Assembly (NCBI GenBank): GCA_029783825.1
Contig: JAREIK010002411.1
Coordinates: forward strand, 63,714 to 127,713
Direction of reading: 5' to 3'
Source of the DNA: Sapria himalayana
Taxonomy: Eukaryota; Streptophyta; Magnoliopsida; Malpighiales; Rafflesiaceae
DNA length: 64,000 nucleotides
In this document: piece after piece, positions 37,426 to 50,729 of the stretch
Layout of the letters: the number at the start of each line of letters is the position of its first letter
How positions within the stretch are numbered: the first letter of the stretch is position 1
Translations under genes and position numbers: made by a program
Notes under the pieces: model-generated
What the model was told of the DNA's origin: nothing
The model's input: the letters and a program-made list of their open reading frames with translations, nothing else
Databases searched by the model: none

Positions 37426-37620
37426 ACATACGTACATATATAGTCAGTATATACGTACATATAATAGTGTAGTATTTTTTGTACATATATACTGAGTATA
37501 TATGTACTCAGTATATATGTACACATAATACTACACTTTATATGTACGTATACTATAGTAATATGAGTACGAGTAAATGCTACTATATATGTACATATTT
37601 AATGTAGTAATATATTTTTA
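37426..37620. repeat. TATATGTACA minisatellite next to the triplet tract
   Basis: Same palindromic family and same neighbour order as 6845-7026 in CACTA1, inverted. Confidence 0.82.
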
Positions 37621-37639
37621 TGAAAACATATCTTTTTAT

Positions 37640-37880
37640 TTATTTATTTTGATGTGATTGAGTGATTTAAATTTCCTACAGATATGGTACCGCAATGTTT
37701 CCCATAGGAAGTTTGTATAAGCGAAGAGAATTTTTACTAGACATGACACACCATGACTCAAACAGATTATTCACAGCAGAAAGTTAGTGATCGGAGTAGC
37801 AAAGGGAGAGAAATCAACATCAATGCATTGATATATTATACTTTATGCATTATCGATAGATACATTGATGAATAAGATGT
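37640..37880. repeat. Inverted copy of the CACTA1 internal duplication unit
   Basis: Contains 'atatggtaccgcaatg', 'cccataggaagtttgtata' and 'agcagaaagttagtgatc', the reverse complements of landmarks in 4871-5230 and 6541-6900. CACTA2 keeps one recognisable copy; CACTA1 has two. Confidence 0.8.
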
Positions 37881-38195
37881 AATAAATTTTGTTATTTTTT
37901 TATTTTGATTATGTAAAATATTGAATTATAATAAATTATTAAATGATTTTATTTTTTGTTTATTATAATTTATTATTTATAGTTTCTTTTTTATACATTT
38001 TGTATCAAAATATTAAATTTTTTAATTAAAAAATTTTAAAATAAATTAAATTTTGAAAATAGTTTTGAAATTAAAATATCTAGGGAAAATTCCCTAGCTA
38101 ATTTAGCAAATTTTTTCTGGCTAAATCTGCTAGCGAAAATTCCCTTACTAAATGAGCTAGGGAAAATTCCCTAGCTAATTTATATATATATATAC
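37881..38195. repeat. Inverted CACTA left-end subterminal repeats, TIR missing
   Basis: The part from about 38070 contains repeated 'tagggaaaattccctagcta' motifs equivalent to the CACTA1 left end in reverse. It runs into a short TA tract at 38181-38193. The TIR expected after it (ending TTCTTGTAGTG) is not there. Confidence 0.7.
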
Positions 38196-38479
38196 TACTC
38201 TAAGAAAATTTCGTCACTAAATCAGACGCTATATTCCGAATGAAATTAGCTAGGAACATTTCGTAGTTAATCCATCACTATATCCAGGTTGTAATTAGCT
38301 AGTAAAATTATGTCGCTAAATCAGTCACTAAATTCCCTACTTTTCTTTGTGTGAAATTTACGTGGCTATTCCATCGCTAATCCATCACACTTTAGCTAGG
38401 GATTGATCCCTAGCTAAATTCCACTAGCTAAATTTCCCTAGCTAAATTTTCCAAGCTAAATAAACATTTTTTTGTAGTG
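38196..38479. mobile_element. Solo CACTA right-end remnant (284 bp)
   Basis: Direct-orientation copy of the CACTA1 right end (compare 10136-10395): 'attccgaatgaaattagcta' vs 'tttcggatgaaattagctag', then 'cttttctttgt', 'ccatcgctaatccatc' and 'gctagggattgatcccta', with terminal TTTTTTGTAGTG. Its left edge 'tactctaagaaaatt' looks like a degraded TIR, so it may be a mini-element or a truncated remnant. It directly borders array block C, just as the CACTA1 right end borders block B. Confidence 0.75.
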
Positions 38480-38864
38480 TCTATTTGTCTATCTATCTGT
38501 CTATCTATCTATATATCTATCTTTTTTTTCGATATATTTATATATTAATCTAACTAACTATCTATCTATATATCTATTTATTTGTCTATCTATATGTATA
38601 TCCATCTATCTATATATATGTCAATCTATTTGTGTATCTATATGCCTATCTATCTATATATCTATTTGTCTATCTATCTATATATATATATATATATCTA
38701 ACTATTTATTTATCTATCTTTCTATCTATATATTTATTTATTAATCTATTTATCTATTTTAATTATCTATCTATCTATTTGTTTATATATATGTCTATCA
38801 AATAATCTATGCATCTATATATCTAATTATCTATCTATCTATTCATTTATCTATATGTCTATCA

Positions 38865-38868
<4 letters not shown>

Positions 38869-38924
<56 letters not shown>
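38869..38924. repeat. (TA)n tract in block C
   Basis: About 56 bp of pure TA. The paralogous site in block B (10748-10761) has only about 14 bp. Confidence 0.95.
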
Positions 38925-38926
<2 letters not shown>

Positions 38927-40553
38927 ATTTATATATCTAACTATCTATCTATCTATGTACCTGTCTATCTATATGGCGATCTATCAAAATATCTTTTTAT
39001 CTATTTTTTAGTTTATCTATATATCTATCTTTCTGTCTATCTATTTGTCTAACTATATATAAATCTATCTGTCTATCTAACTATCTAATTATCTTTCTAA
39101 CCATCTATCTATCTATCTATCTATAACTATTTGTATATCTATCTGTCATTCTATATCACTGCATATCTATTTATGTATATACCTATCATTTATCTATCTA
39201 TCTATGTGATTATTAATCTGTGTTATCTATCTGTATATCAATCTATCTATCTATTTGTCTATCGATCTATCAATCTATCAATATATCATCTATCGATCTT
39301 TCTTTATATTTTTTATCTATTTATCTGTTTATGTATCTGACTATCTTTCTGTTTATCTATCTGACTATCTATCTGACTATTTTTATGTCTATCTATCTAT
39401 CCATCCATCCATCCATCTATCTATCTATCTGTCTGTCTGTCTATATTGTAATCAATTAATTTGTTATCTATTATCTATATATTTATCTATCTATTTATCT
39501 ATCTATATGTCTTTCTTTATGTATATCTATCTATATATCAATCTGTCTATATATCTATCTATCAATATATATATCTATCTAGCGATCTATCTATATATGT
39601 GTCTATCTATTTGTAACTATGTAATTAGCAATTTATATATCTATCTATCTATCTAACAATTGGTATACCTATATGTCAATCAATCTATCTATCTATCTAT
39701 CTATCTTTTTTTCTATTTGTATATTTGTCTATCTATCTATTACTATACCTATCTATCTATTACTATACCTATCTAACTATATATCTATCGATCTGTCAAT
39801 CAATCTTTCAATTTATTTTTTATCTAACTTTCTAACTATTTAACTGATTATATGTCTATTTGACTATCTATCAATTTTTCTAATAATTTGACTATCAATT
39901 TGTCTATTAATTTGACTATCATTCTATCAATCAATCTATGTAGCTATATATCTATCTATTTATCTATCATCTTTCAATCTAGCTTTATGTCTATCTCTAT
40001 ATCCATCTATCTATATATCTCTCTATCTATTTGTCTATCTATATGTAAATCCATTTGCTCTATCTAAAAATCTATCTATATATTTCGTTATCTATATGTT
40101 TATTTATCTATCTTTCTATCTATCTGTTGATCTATCTATGTATCGATCAATCAATCAATCTGTCTATCTATCTGTTTATTTATCTATCTATCTTTCTGCC
40201 TATCTATTTAATTATATGTCTATCTATTTGTTTATCTAACTATCTTTCTCTTTATATATTTGTTTATCTATTTGTCTATCTATCTATCTATTTATCTATT
40301 ATCTATATATTTATCTATCTATCTATTTATTTGTCTATCTATATGTATATTCATCTATCTATTAATCTATTTGTATATCTATATGTCTATTTATCTATAA
40401 ATCTATTTATCTATCTATCTATATATCTATCTATCTATATATTTGTCTTTCTATCTATCAATATATCAATCTTTCTATCTATTTTTCATCTTGTCTCTCT
40501 ATATATTTATATGTATATCTATTTCACTATATATCTATCTATCGGTCCATTTA

Positions 40554-40555
<2 letters not shown>

Positions 40556-40602
<47 letters not shown>
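40556..40602. repeat. (TA)n tract in block C
   Basis: Pure TA run following 'cggtccatttatc'. The matching position in block B (near 12460) has only a short TATATATA. Confidence 0.95.
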
Positions 40603-40604
<2 letters not shown>

Positions 40605-41176
40605 ATATCTATCTATCAATCTAACTATCTATCTGTCTATCTACTACATTATAAATGGCTATCTATGTGTCAATCTATATGTCTATCTATCTTTTAATCT
40701 ATTTATCTATATTTTTATATATATCTCTCTCTATTTTTTTGTCTATCTATATATTTATCTATCTATATTACTTTTAATCTGTGTATCTATCTATCGTTAT
40801 ATATCTATCTGTCTATCTATCTATCTATTTGTCTAGCTATCTGCCTATCTACCTATCTATCTATCTATTGATTTTTTGGTCTTATTATATATCTATATAT
40901 TTGCTTCTCTATTTGTCTATCTATCTAAGAGCCATATATATCTCTATCTATTTGTCATTCAATATTTCTAGCTATTTGTCTATCTTTATGTCTATCTCAC
41001 TATCTATATATTTGTCTTTAAATCTATCAATCAATTTGTCTGTCTCTCTATATATCTATCTTCTATCTATCTATTTTTCTATTTGTCTATTTATTTGTTT
41101 ATCTATCTATTTATCAATTTATCTATTTGTCTATTTATTTTTCTATCCATGAATCTATCTATCTATCTATCTGTCT

Positions 41177-41408
41177 ATCAATCTGACTATCAATCTATCA
41201 ATCTATCAATCTATTCTTCAATTTGTGTATCAATCTATCAATTAATCTATCTACAAATATATCTATCAATCTAATTATGAATATGTCTATCAATCTGTCT
41301 ATCAATCTGACTATCAATCTATCAATCTATTCTTCAATTTGTGCATCAATCTATCAATTAATCTATCTACAAATATATCTATCAATCTAATTATGAATAT
41401 GTCTATCA
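41177..41408. repeat. Near-identical 116-bp tandem duplication in block C
   Basis: 'ctattcttcaatttgtg' occurs at 41211 and 41327, and the following about 95 bp are almost identical in both copies, including 'ctaattatgaatatgtcta'. Block B has a single copy at about 13025-13110, so this duplication is younger than the B/C duplication. Confidence 0.9.
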
Positions 41409-44400
41409 ATCTGTCTCTCAATTTGATTATCTATTTATCTATCTATTTGTCTAATTTTCTTTCTATCTATTTATCTATTTGTCTATCTATTTATCTATTT
41501 GTCTATCTATTTATCCATCAATCTATTTGTCTATCTATTCATATATGTTTCTGTATATATATATATATATATATCTATATCTTTATCTATCTATCTATTT
41601 ATCTATTCATCTATCTATCTATCTATTGATCTATCTAAATATGTGTATATCAATCTGTCTGATTATTTGTCTATCTATCTACTAATCTATAAATCTTTCT
41701 ATTAATCTAACTATTTGTCTATCAATGAGTCTATCTATATTTCTATCTATCTATCTATCTATCTATTTGTCTATTTATAAGTTAATATATCTAACTACTT
41801 TTCAATTGATATCTCTATAAAACTATCTATCTTTTTGTCGATATATCTATCTAACAAGCAATCTATCTATTTATATTTGTATTTGTCTATCTATCTATCT
41901 ATCTATATATCTATTTATTTATATATCTATCTCTCTATCTATCTATAAATCTATCTTTCTTACATCTCTCTATCTATTTGATTAACTATATGTCTTTATA
42001 CCTATCTATGAATTTGTCTATCCATATATCAATCTATTTTTTTCTATCTATCTATATATTTGTCTATCTGTATATCTATCTATCTATCTATGTGTCTCTC
42101 TTTCTGTTAATCTATTTATATAGTTAATTATTTATCAATTTGTCTATCCCTCTATCGATATATCTATCAATCTATTAGTATATCTTTCATTCTATGTATT
42201 AGTCTACCTATTTTTCTATCTATATGTCTATCTATTTGTCTGTCTATCTGTCTATCAATCTATCTATATATTTGTCTTTTTATATGTCTATCTATCTTTC
42301 TATCTATATGATTCTTTATCTGTATAACTATCTATATATTTATCTGTCAATTTATCTATTTATTTATCTATATATCTATCTGCTTTTGATGTACCTATCT
42401 ATTTGTCTATATATCTATATATCTATCTTTCTATCTATTATTCTATATATCTATATATCTATCTATCTATCTGTATATTTATATTTCATTATATATCTCT
42501 CTATATTTATCTATCTATATATTTATCTATCTATCTATTTATTTATTTAACTATTTGTCTATCTATCTTTGTGTCTTTCAATCATTATATCTATCTGTCT
42601 ATATATTTATTTATATATCAATCTTTCTACCTATTTGTCCATCTATTTGTCAATCTATATGTATATTTATCTATCTATTTATTTGTCTATTTATCTATTT
42701 GTATATCAATCTATCTATAAATTTGTCTATCTATCTGTCTAACTACCTATCTATATATCTGCCTATATATCTGTCATCTATATATATATTTCTTTATATA
42801 TATCAGTCAGTCTATCTATCTATCTATTTATCTATAGATCTAATTATCTCTCTATCTATCTATATCTCTATCTATTTGTCTATCTATTTATCTATATGTC
42901 TATCTATTTATCTATTTATCTATTTATCTGTCTGTTTGTTTGTCTATCCATCTATCTATTTATTTGTCTATCTATCTTTCTATAAATCTATCTATCTATC
43001 AATCTATCCATCATTCTATCTTTAAATATTTCTTTAAAAATGTATATCAATCAATCAATAAATATAATTATAAATATGTTTATCAATCTGTCTCTCAATC
43101 AATCAATCTATCTATTTATTTATCTATTTATTTGTCTATATATCTTTTGATCTACTAGTCTATATATTATTCTATCTATTAATCTATCTATCTATCTTTA
43201 TATTTTTCTATATATATATATCTATCGATCTATCTATATATGTGTCTATATATTTGTATATGTAACTCTCTATCTATTTATCTATCTCTCAATCTATTTG
43301 TCTATCTATCTAAATATATTTTTATCTATCTGTTTAAATAATATATATATATATATATATATATATCTATTTTTCTATCTTTATATTTGTCTATATATCT
43401 ATTTATCTATTTATCTATTTATGTATCCTTCTATCTATCAATTTATCTATCTATCTATCTATTAAACTACCTATCTATCAATCTACCAATCTATATGTCA
43501 TCTATTTGTTTATCTATCTGTCTATCTATTTATATATCTATCTATTTATCTATCTGCCTATGTTATATTTATATATCCGTATTTTATTCTATCTATCTAT
43601 TTGTCTATCAATTTGTCTCTCTATCTATCTTTCTATTTTCTGTCTATCTATATGTCATTATATCTCTCTATCTATCTATCTATCTCTCAAACCATTTATG
43701 CATCTATCTATTTATCTATTTATTTATTTATCTATCAATATGTCTATCTATTTATCTATATATCTTTAAATATTTTTATTGAGCTATCCATCTATTTGTC
43801 TATCTATATGTCTATCTATATCTCTATCTATTTTTTTATCTATCTGTCTACCTATTTGTGTATTCATCTATCTATCTATTTGCCTATCTGTCTGTCTAAC
43901 TACTTATCTTTCAATATGCCTATATATTTATCTATTAATCTATTTATCTATCAATCTATTATTCTATCAATTTATATTTCTACCTATCTATCTTTTTGTC
44001 TATCCATCTATCTATCTATCTATATATTTGTTAATCTAACTAATTATCTTTTAATTTATCTGTTTATCAATATTTCAATCTATCTATTTTTTTTTGATTT
44101 GTAATTTATATATCTATCTATATGTCTATCTATCTATCTATCTATATGTCTATCTATTTATATATAGCTATATATCTATCTATAGGTCTGTCAATCTATC
44201 TCTTTATTAGTCTATCTATCTATCTATTGAAATATCTTTTTATCCATATGTTTGTCTTTATTTCAATCTATTTATTGACTTTCTATTTTGTCTATTTTGC
44301 TATCTATCTAATTATATATTTAATTCTCTATCTATCTATTTATCTATCTTTCTATATTTTTCTCTATCTATCTATTTGTCTATCTATGTGGCTATGTATT

Positions 44401-45145
44401 TGTGTATATATATTCGTCTATCTATATATCTAACAATATGTCAATCTATCTATGTATTTATCTGTCTATAAATCTAATATCTATCTATTTGTTAATCAAT
44501 CAATCTATCTATCTCTTTATAAATATTTCTATCAATATATATATCAATCTAAATATTAATCTGTCTATCAATCTTTGAATCAATGCATCTATCTATATAT
44601 CTATCTATCAATATTTCTATCAATTTATCTTTCAATCAATTTTTTTTTCTCTTTATCCATATATCATTCTTTCTATATTTGTATCTATCTATCTATTTAT
44701 TTGTCTATTTATCTATTTGTTTGTCTATCTTTTTGTCTATCTATCTATCTTTCTATCTAGTTATCTCTATGTCTATCTATCTATCTATTTGTCTATTTAT
44801 CTATCTGTCTATATATTTGTCTATCGATCTATCTATATATCTATCAATCTATCTATTTATCTATCTATTTATATATTTGTCTATTTAAATGTCAATTTAG
44901 CTAACTATATATCTATCTCTCAATTAATCTATCTATTTATTTGTCTATCTATCTATCTATAAATTTGTCTATCTTTTTGTCGATCTATCTATTTATCAAT
45001 TTATTTTTCAATCTATATGTCATTCTATCTGTATATCATTTTTTCTATCTATCTATCTATCTGTCTATCTATCTATCTATTTATCTGTCTATCTATCTAT
45101 CTGTCTACCTATCAATCTATCTATCTATCTATCTAGATGTGTGTG

Positions 45146-45149
<4 letters not shown>

Positions 45150-45198
<49 letters not shown>
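45150..45198. repeat. (TA)n tract in block C, after (GT)n
   Basis: Pure TA run of about 49 bp preceded by a short GTGTGT run. Confidence 0.95.
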
Positions 45199-45204
<6 letters not shown>

Positions 45205-47909
45205 CTATCTATCTATATGTCTATCTTTTGTTTTTCTATCTATCTATCTATATCTATTTATATATCTATCTATCTATTTATCTGTCTGCCTATCTATATA
45301 TCTATTTGACTATCAATCTGTCTATTATTCTATCTATCAAAATGTGTATCAATCAATTAATCTATTTGTCTATCTATCTTTCTATATATTGAATAACTTT
45401 TTATCTATCTATTTATCTATCTATTTATGTATCTATATGTCTATCTATCTATCTATCTGTCTGTTTGTCTATCTATCCATCTATTTATCTATTAATATAT
45501 ATTTTAATCTATCTATCTATATTTCTTTCTTTCTTTCTATCTTTCGATTTATGTATCAATTTATATGTATGTTTGTTGATCAATCTATCTCTTTATCAAT
45601 CTGTCATTCTTTTTATATGTCTATCTATGTGATGATCTATATATCTTTCTATCTATCTAAGTATCTATCTATCTGGCTATCTATGTATCTATTTATTTAT
45701 CTCTCTATCATGTTATCTAACTATCTATCTTTCTTTCTATTTGTATATCAATCTCTCTCTCTCTTAGTCTATTTTCTATCAATCTATATGTCTATCTAAT
45801 TGTTTACCCATTTGTTTATATATCTTTCTCTATATCTTTTTGTCTATCTATTTATTTAGCTATTTTTCTATCTATCTATCTGTCTTATATCTTTCGGTTA
45901 TCCTATTTGTCTAATAATATATCTATCTATATATCGAACTATATGTCTATCTATCTATGTATCTATCTATCTATTTGTCTATTTATCTATTTATCTGTCT
46001 CTCTATCAATGTATCTATATATGTATCTTTCTTTATGTATATTTATCTATCTATTTATCTATCTATTTATCTATTTATTTATCTATCTATTTCTCTATCT
46101 ATATAACTATATATTTATCTATCTTTCTTTCTTTTTATTTAACTCTCTATCTATCTATTTTCTATCTATTTATTTATCTCTCTATCTATATGTCTTTTAT
46201 ATGTCTATCTATCTATCTGTATATCTATCTATCTAACTCTTAATCAGTATATGTTTCTATATATATATATCTATCTATCTATCTATCTTTTTATCTGTCA
46301 ATCTATCTAACTATCTAATGATCTATTTTTTATCTATCTATCTTTCTATCGATCTAACTATCTATCTATCTATTTGTTTATCTATTTATCTATATGTCTA
46401 TCTCTCTATATATATGTCTATCTATCTATATATCTTTCTATAATTCTATCTGTCTAAATTTCTATCTATAATTCTATCTATCTATTTGTCTATCTATCTC
46501 ACTATCTTTAGATCTTTCTATTTGTCTATCTATATGTCTATCTATTTTTATATATAACTATCAATCACTATCTTTTTGTATTTATATCTATTTATATATC
46601 TATCTATCTATCTATTTTTCTGTCAATTTATTAATCTATAAATATGTCAAACTATATTATTATAAATCTGACCAATTATCTATCCATCTATCTATTTGCC
46701 TATCTATATGTCTATCTATCTATCAACCTATTTATATATCTGTCAATCTATCTATTTATCTATCTATATATCTATTTATTTATTTATCTATTTTTCTATT
46801 TATCTATATATCTATCTGATAATATGTATATCTTTCTATCTATTTATCTGTCTCTTAATCTATGTATCAATCTACATATTTTACTGCATATCTTTCTTTG
46901 TATCTTGCTATTTCTCTATTAATTAGTCTTTTTGTCTCTCTATAAATTTTTCTATCTATTAGTCATTCTATCATGTTTTTTGTCTATTTGTTAGTCTATT
47001 TATATATCTATCTAATTATATGTATATGTATTTGTTTCTCTCTGTATCTATCTATATAATTATATATCAGCCAATCTTTTTATCTATCAATCTATCTATC
47101 TGTCCGTCTATATATATATATATCTATCTATATGTCTATCTATCTTTCTATTTATCGATTTATCTATTTAGATATTTGTATCTCTATCTATCTATCTATC
47201 TATTTGTAAATCTATTTGTCAATCTATCAAAGTATCTAACTATATATCTGTCTATCTATCTATTTTTCTATCTATCTATATGTCTATCTTTCTAGCTATC
47301 TGTATGTATATATATGTATATATATATATATCTTTTTGTCTATCTATCTGCATATAAATATATATATATATATATGTCTGTCTATTAATGTATTTAACTA
47401 TTTATTTATTTATCTTGATGTTTATCTATTTTTCTATCTATGTATCTATCTATCTTCCTAACTATCTATATATCTATCTGTCTATCTATCGATGAAACTA
47501 TCTATCTATATTTATATCAATCAATCAATCTATCTTTCTATGAGTCTATCTATATATCTAACTATTTATTTTTATATTTGTCTATCTATCTATATATCTA
47601 TTAGTCTATCTATTTGTCTACCTTTCTGTCTATAAATATGTCTATAGTTCTATCTATCTTTTTGTATATCTATTTGTCTATATATTTGTATATCTATCTA
47701 TCTAACTTTTTGACTTTCTATTGGTCTATCTATCTATCTTTATATCTATATATATATAAATTTATATATCTATCTTTATATCTATCTATCTATCTATATA
47801 TCAATATGTTTATTAATCTCTATATCAATCTATCTATACATTTCTCTATCTATCTATGTCTCTATCTATTTTTGTATCTATCTATATTCTTATATATATA
47901 AATAAATAA

Positions 47910-47913
<4 letters not shown>

Positions 47914-47954
<41 letters not shown>
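47914..47954. repeat. (TA)n tract in block C, after (AAAT)n
   Basis: Pure TA run preceded by short AAAT units, in the part of block C without a partner in block B. Confidence 0.93.
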
Positions 47955-47958
<4 letters not shown>

Positions 47959-50729
47959 TATCTAACTAACTAACTATCTGTCTGTCTATCTATCTCTCTA
48001 TCTATCAGTCTATAAAACTATTTGTCTATCTATCTTTATTTCTATCAATCTATATATCTATTTTCAATCTATTGTTCTATCTATCTGTCTATCTATTATT
48101 CTATTTATCTGTCTACAAATCTATCTATTTATTTGTATGTCTACCTATCTATATATCTATCTGTCTATCTATATATCTTTCTATCTATCTATCTTTCTAT
48201 TTATCTGTCTATCTAGCTATTTGTGTCTTTCTGTTTATCTATCTATCTATTTATCTTACTATGTTTCTATCATTCTCTCTATTAATCTGTCTTATTTCTA
48301 TCAATCTATGTGTCTATCTATTTGTCTATGTAACTGTCTATCAATCTATTTATCTATCTATCTATTATTCTATCTTTTTATCTCTATATCTATATATGTA
48401 TCTATCTATTTATGTATCTATGTGTCTATCTACCTATCTTTCTATTTATTTATCTATATATCTCTATTTATATCAATATGAAAATCTATCTCTCTATCAA
48501 TTTAACTATCAATCTATTTATCAATCTATCTATCTATGTATCTTTCTATATACCTATCTATCTATTTATCTATCTAACTATCTATCTATTTGTCTATCAA
48601 TATGTCTTTCTATTTATCTATCTATCTATATATCTTTCTTTTGATCTATCTTTCTATCTATATGTCTATCTATCATACTTTTTTTCTCTCAATCTATCTG
48701 ACAATCTATTTGTATGTCTATTTGTCTATATATCTATCTATGTAACTTTCTGATTGTCTATATATATATATATATATATCTATTTGTATAATTTTTATCT
48801 ATCAATTTGTCTATCTATTTATCTATCTTTCTATCTAACTATCTATCCATACATCATTCTATCTTTATATCTTTCTATATGTATATCTATCTGTCTATCA
48901 TTCTATTTAAGTATAAATCTATCTATCTACCTATATATTTATCCATCTCTCTATCTATATATATACACATCAATCTTTTTATCAATCTATATATAAATCT
49001 GTCATTCAATCTATCTATGAATCTAAATATCAATTTTTCTATCAATTTATCTTTCCATCTTTATATTTATCTATCTATTTGTCTTAAAATCAATCAATGA
49101 ATCTGTTTATCTATTTATCTATCTATCTATCTTTATATCTATGTATTTGTCTGTCAAGTTATCTAACTTTTAGTTTATTAATCCACCAACCTGTTTATCT
49201 ATCTATAAGTTAGCCTTTCTATCAGTCTATCAGTCTATCTATCAAACAATTAATCAATCTCTATATCTATCTATATGTTTGTCTATCTATCATATGTCTA
49301 TTAATTTATCATTCAATCATTCTATTTATCTGTGTATCTATCTATCTTTATTTAATTCTTTTTATCTTTCTATTTGTCTATCAATTTATCTATGTGTCTT
49401 TCTATCAATATTTTTATTTGTCTATCTGTCATTATTTATATCTATCTTTCTATCTATATATATATATATGCCTGTCTATCAATCAATCAATCAATCAATC
49501 TGTCGGTCTATCGATCTATCTATCTATCAATTTATCTATTTATCTATCTGTCTATATATATGTCTATCTATCTGTTTATCTATCTATCTATCTATTTTCC
49601 TATCAATCACTCAATCTATCTCTATATATTTATCTATTTATCTTTCTATCTATCTGTCTATCGATCTATTTATCTATTTGTCTATCATTGGGTCTAAATC
49701 TATATATATATATCTATCTATCTATCTATATTTCTGTCAATCAATCAATCTTTTTATCTATATTTCTATTGATATATCTATCTATCTATTTATCCTACTA
49801 TATGTCTATCTATCTTTGTAATTATCAATCTATTAATCTATTTGTCTATCTTTCTATCCCCCTACATATCTATTAATGATTATATTTTTCTATCTATCTA
49901 TCTATATATCTTTTTTTCAATCTGTCTATATATCTATCTATCTATCTATATATCTATATATGTATATATTTATCTATCTATCTATGTATGTATTTATTTG
50001 TCTCTTTATATGTCATCTATATATTTATCCTCTACCTACCTATCTATCTCCAAATATTTATTTTATTCTATATGTCTGTCTATCTATCTTTTTATCAGTT
50101 TATCTATATGCCTATCGATCTATTTGTCTATATGTCTATCTATTATACTATCTATATTTCAATATATCTTGTGGTCTTTCTATCTGTATATATTTCTATA
50201 TATCTTTCTATTTATCTATTTATCTATTTGTCTATCTATTTGTATACCGATCTATCTAACTATTAGTGTTTCTATTTTCTTCTATCTATCTATCTATCTA
50301 ACTATCTTTTTATCTATCTATTTATATATTTATATTATATCAATCTCTCTATTTATCTATTTATTAATGTCTATCAATCTATACATTCATCAGTCTATCT
50401 ATCTATCAATGTTTCTATTTTCTAACTTTATATCTATATATCTTTCTATCTATCTTTTTTTTTAATTTGTTTTATTAATATTAACCCTCTCTTTTGGCGG
50501 AGGAATACCATTTTTACAACCTACTTGCTTGCTACCCAATGCCCTTTACACCCTTCATATCTTATATACCCCTATCGGGGTATTATCTAATGAGACATGC
50601 ATACAAATTAACAAGTAATCATACATTTCACTTGCATCAAAACATTTAAACTGCTTGTAAATATGAATATGCTATGAGTAAAATCTTTGCTTTTTGTATA
50701 TCATTAGTAACTTCAATGTGATCCTTTAA

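Larger units (their letters stand above)
18656..38479. mobile_element. CACTA2: composite CACTA element with nested insertions and captured sequence
   Basis: The left terminus reads TACTACAAGAAAATG at 18656 (first base C changed to T). It is followed by subterminal repeats that are the inverted equivalent of the CACTA1 right end, so this element lies opposite to CACTA1. The right part (36600 to about 38190) is the inverted equivalent of the CACTA1 left half. The outermost 38196-38479 is instead a direct-orientation right end, closing with TTTTTTGTAGTG at 38479. Flanking triplets differ (cat and tct). The interior contains an ARF pseudogene, tandem repeats, a LINE fragment and a copia remnant. 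No transposase is recognised. It is best read as an inverted CACTA element fused to a remnant of an older one. Confidence 0.75.
38480..50454. repeat. Degenerate TATC/TCTA microsatellite, block C
   Basis: About 12 kb, the longest block. Positions 38480 to about 46690 are colinear with block B. The remaining part (to 50454) continues as TCTA units without an obvious partner in the window. It contains pure TA tracts and a recent 116-bp tandem duplication. Open plus-strand frames up to over 200 codons are artefacts of the repeat. Confidence 0.95.

Noticed and set aside
37177..37526. Ala/Thr/Val- and Cys/His-rich frames on both strands
   Set aside because: Same triplet tract as in CACTA1, inverted; a repeat artefact.
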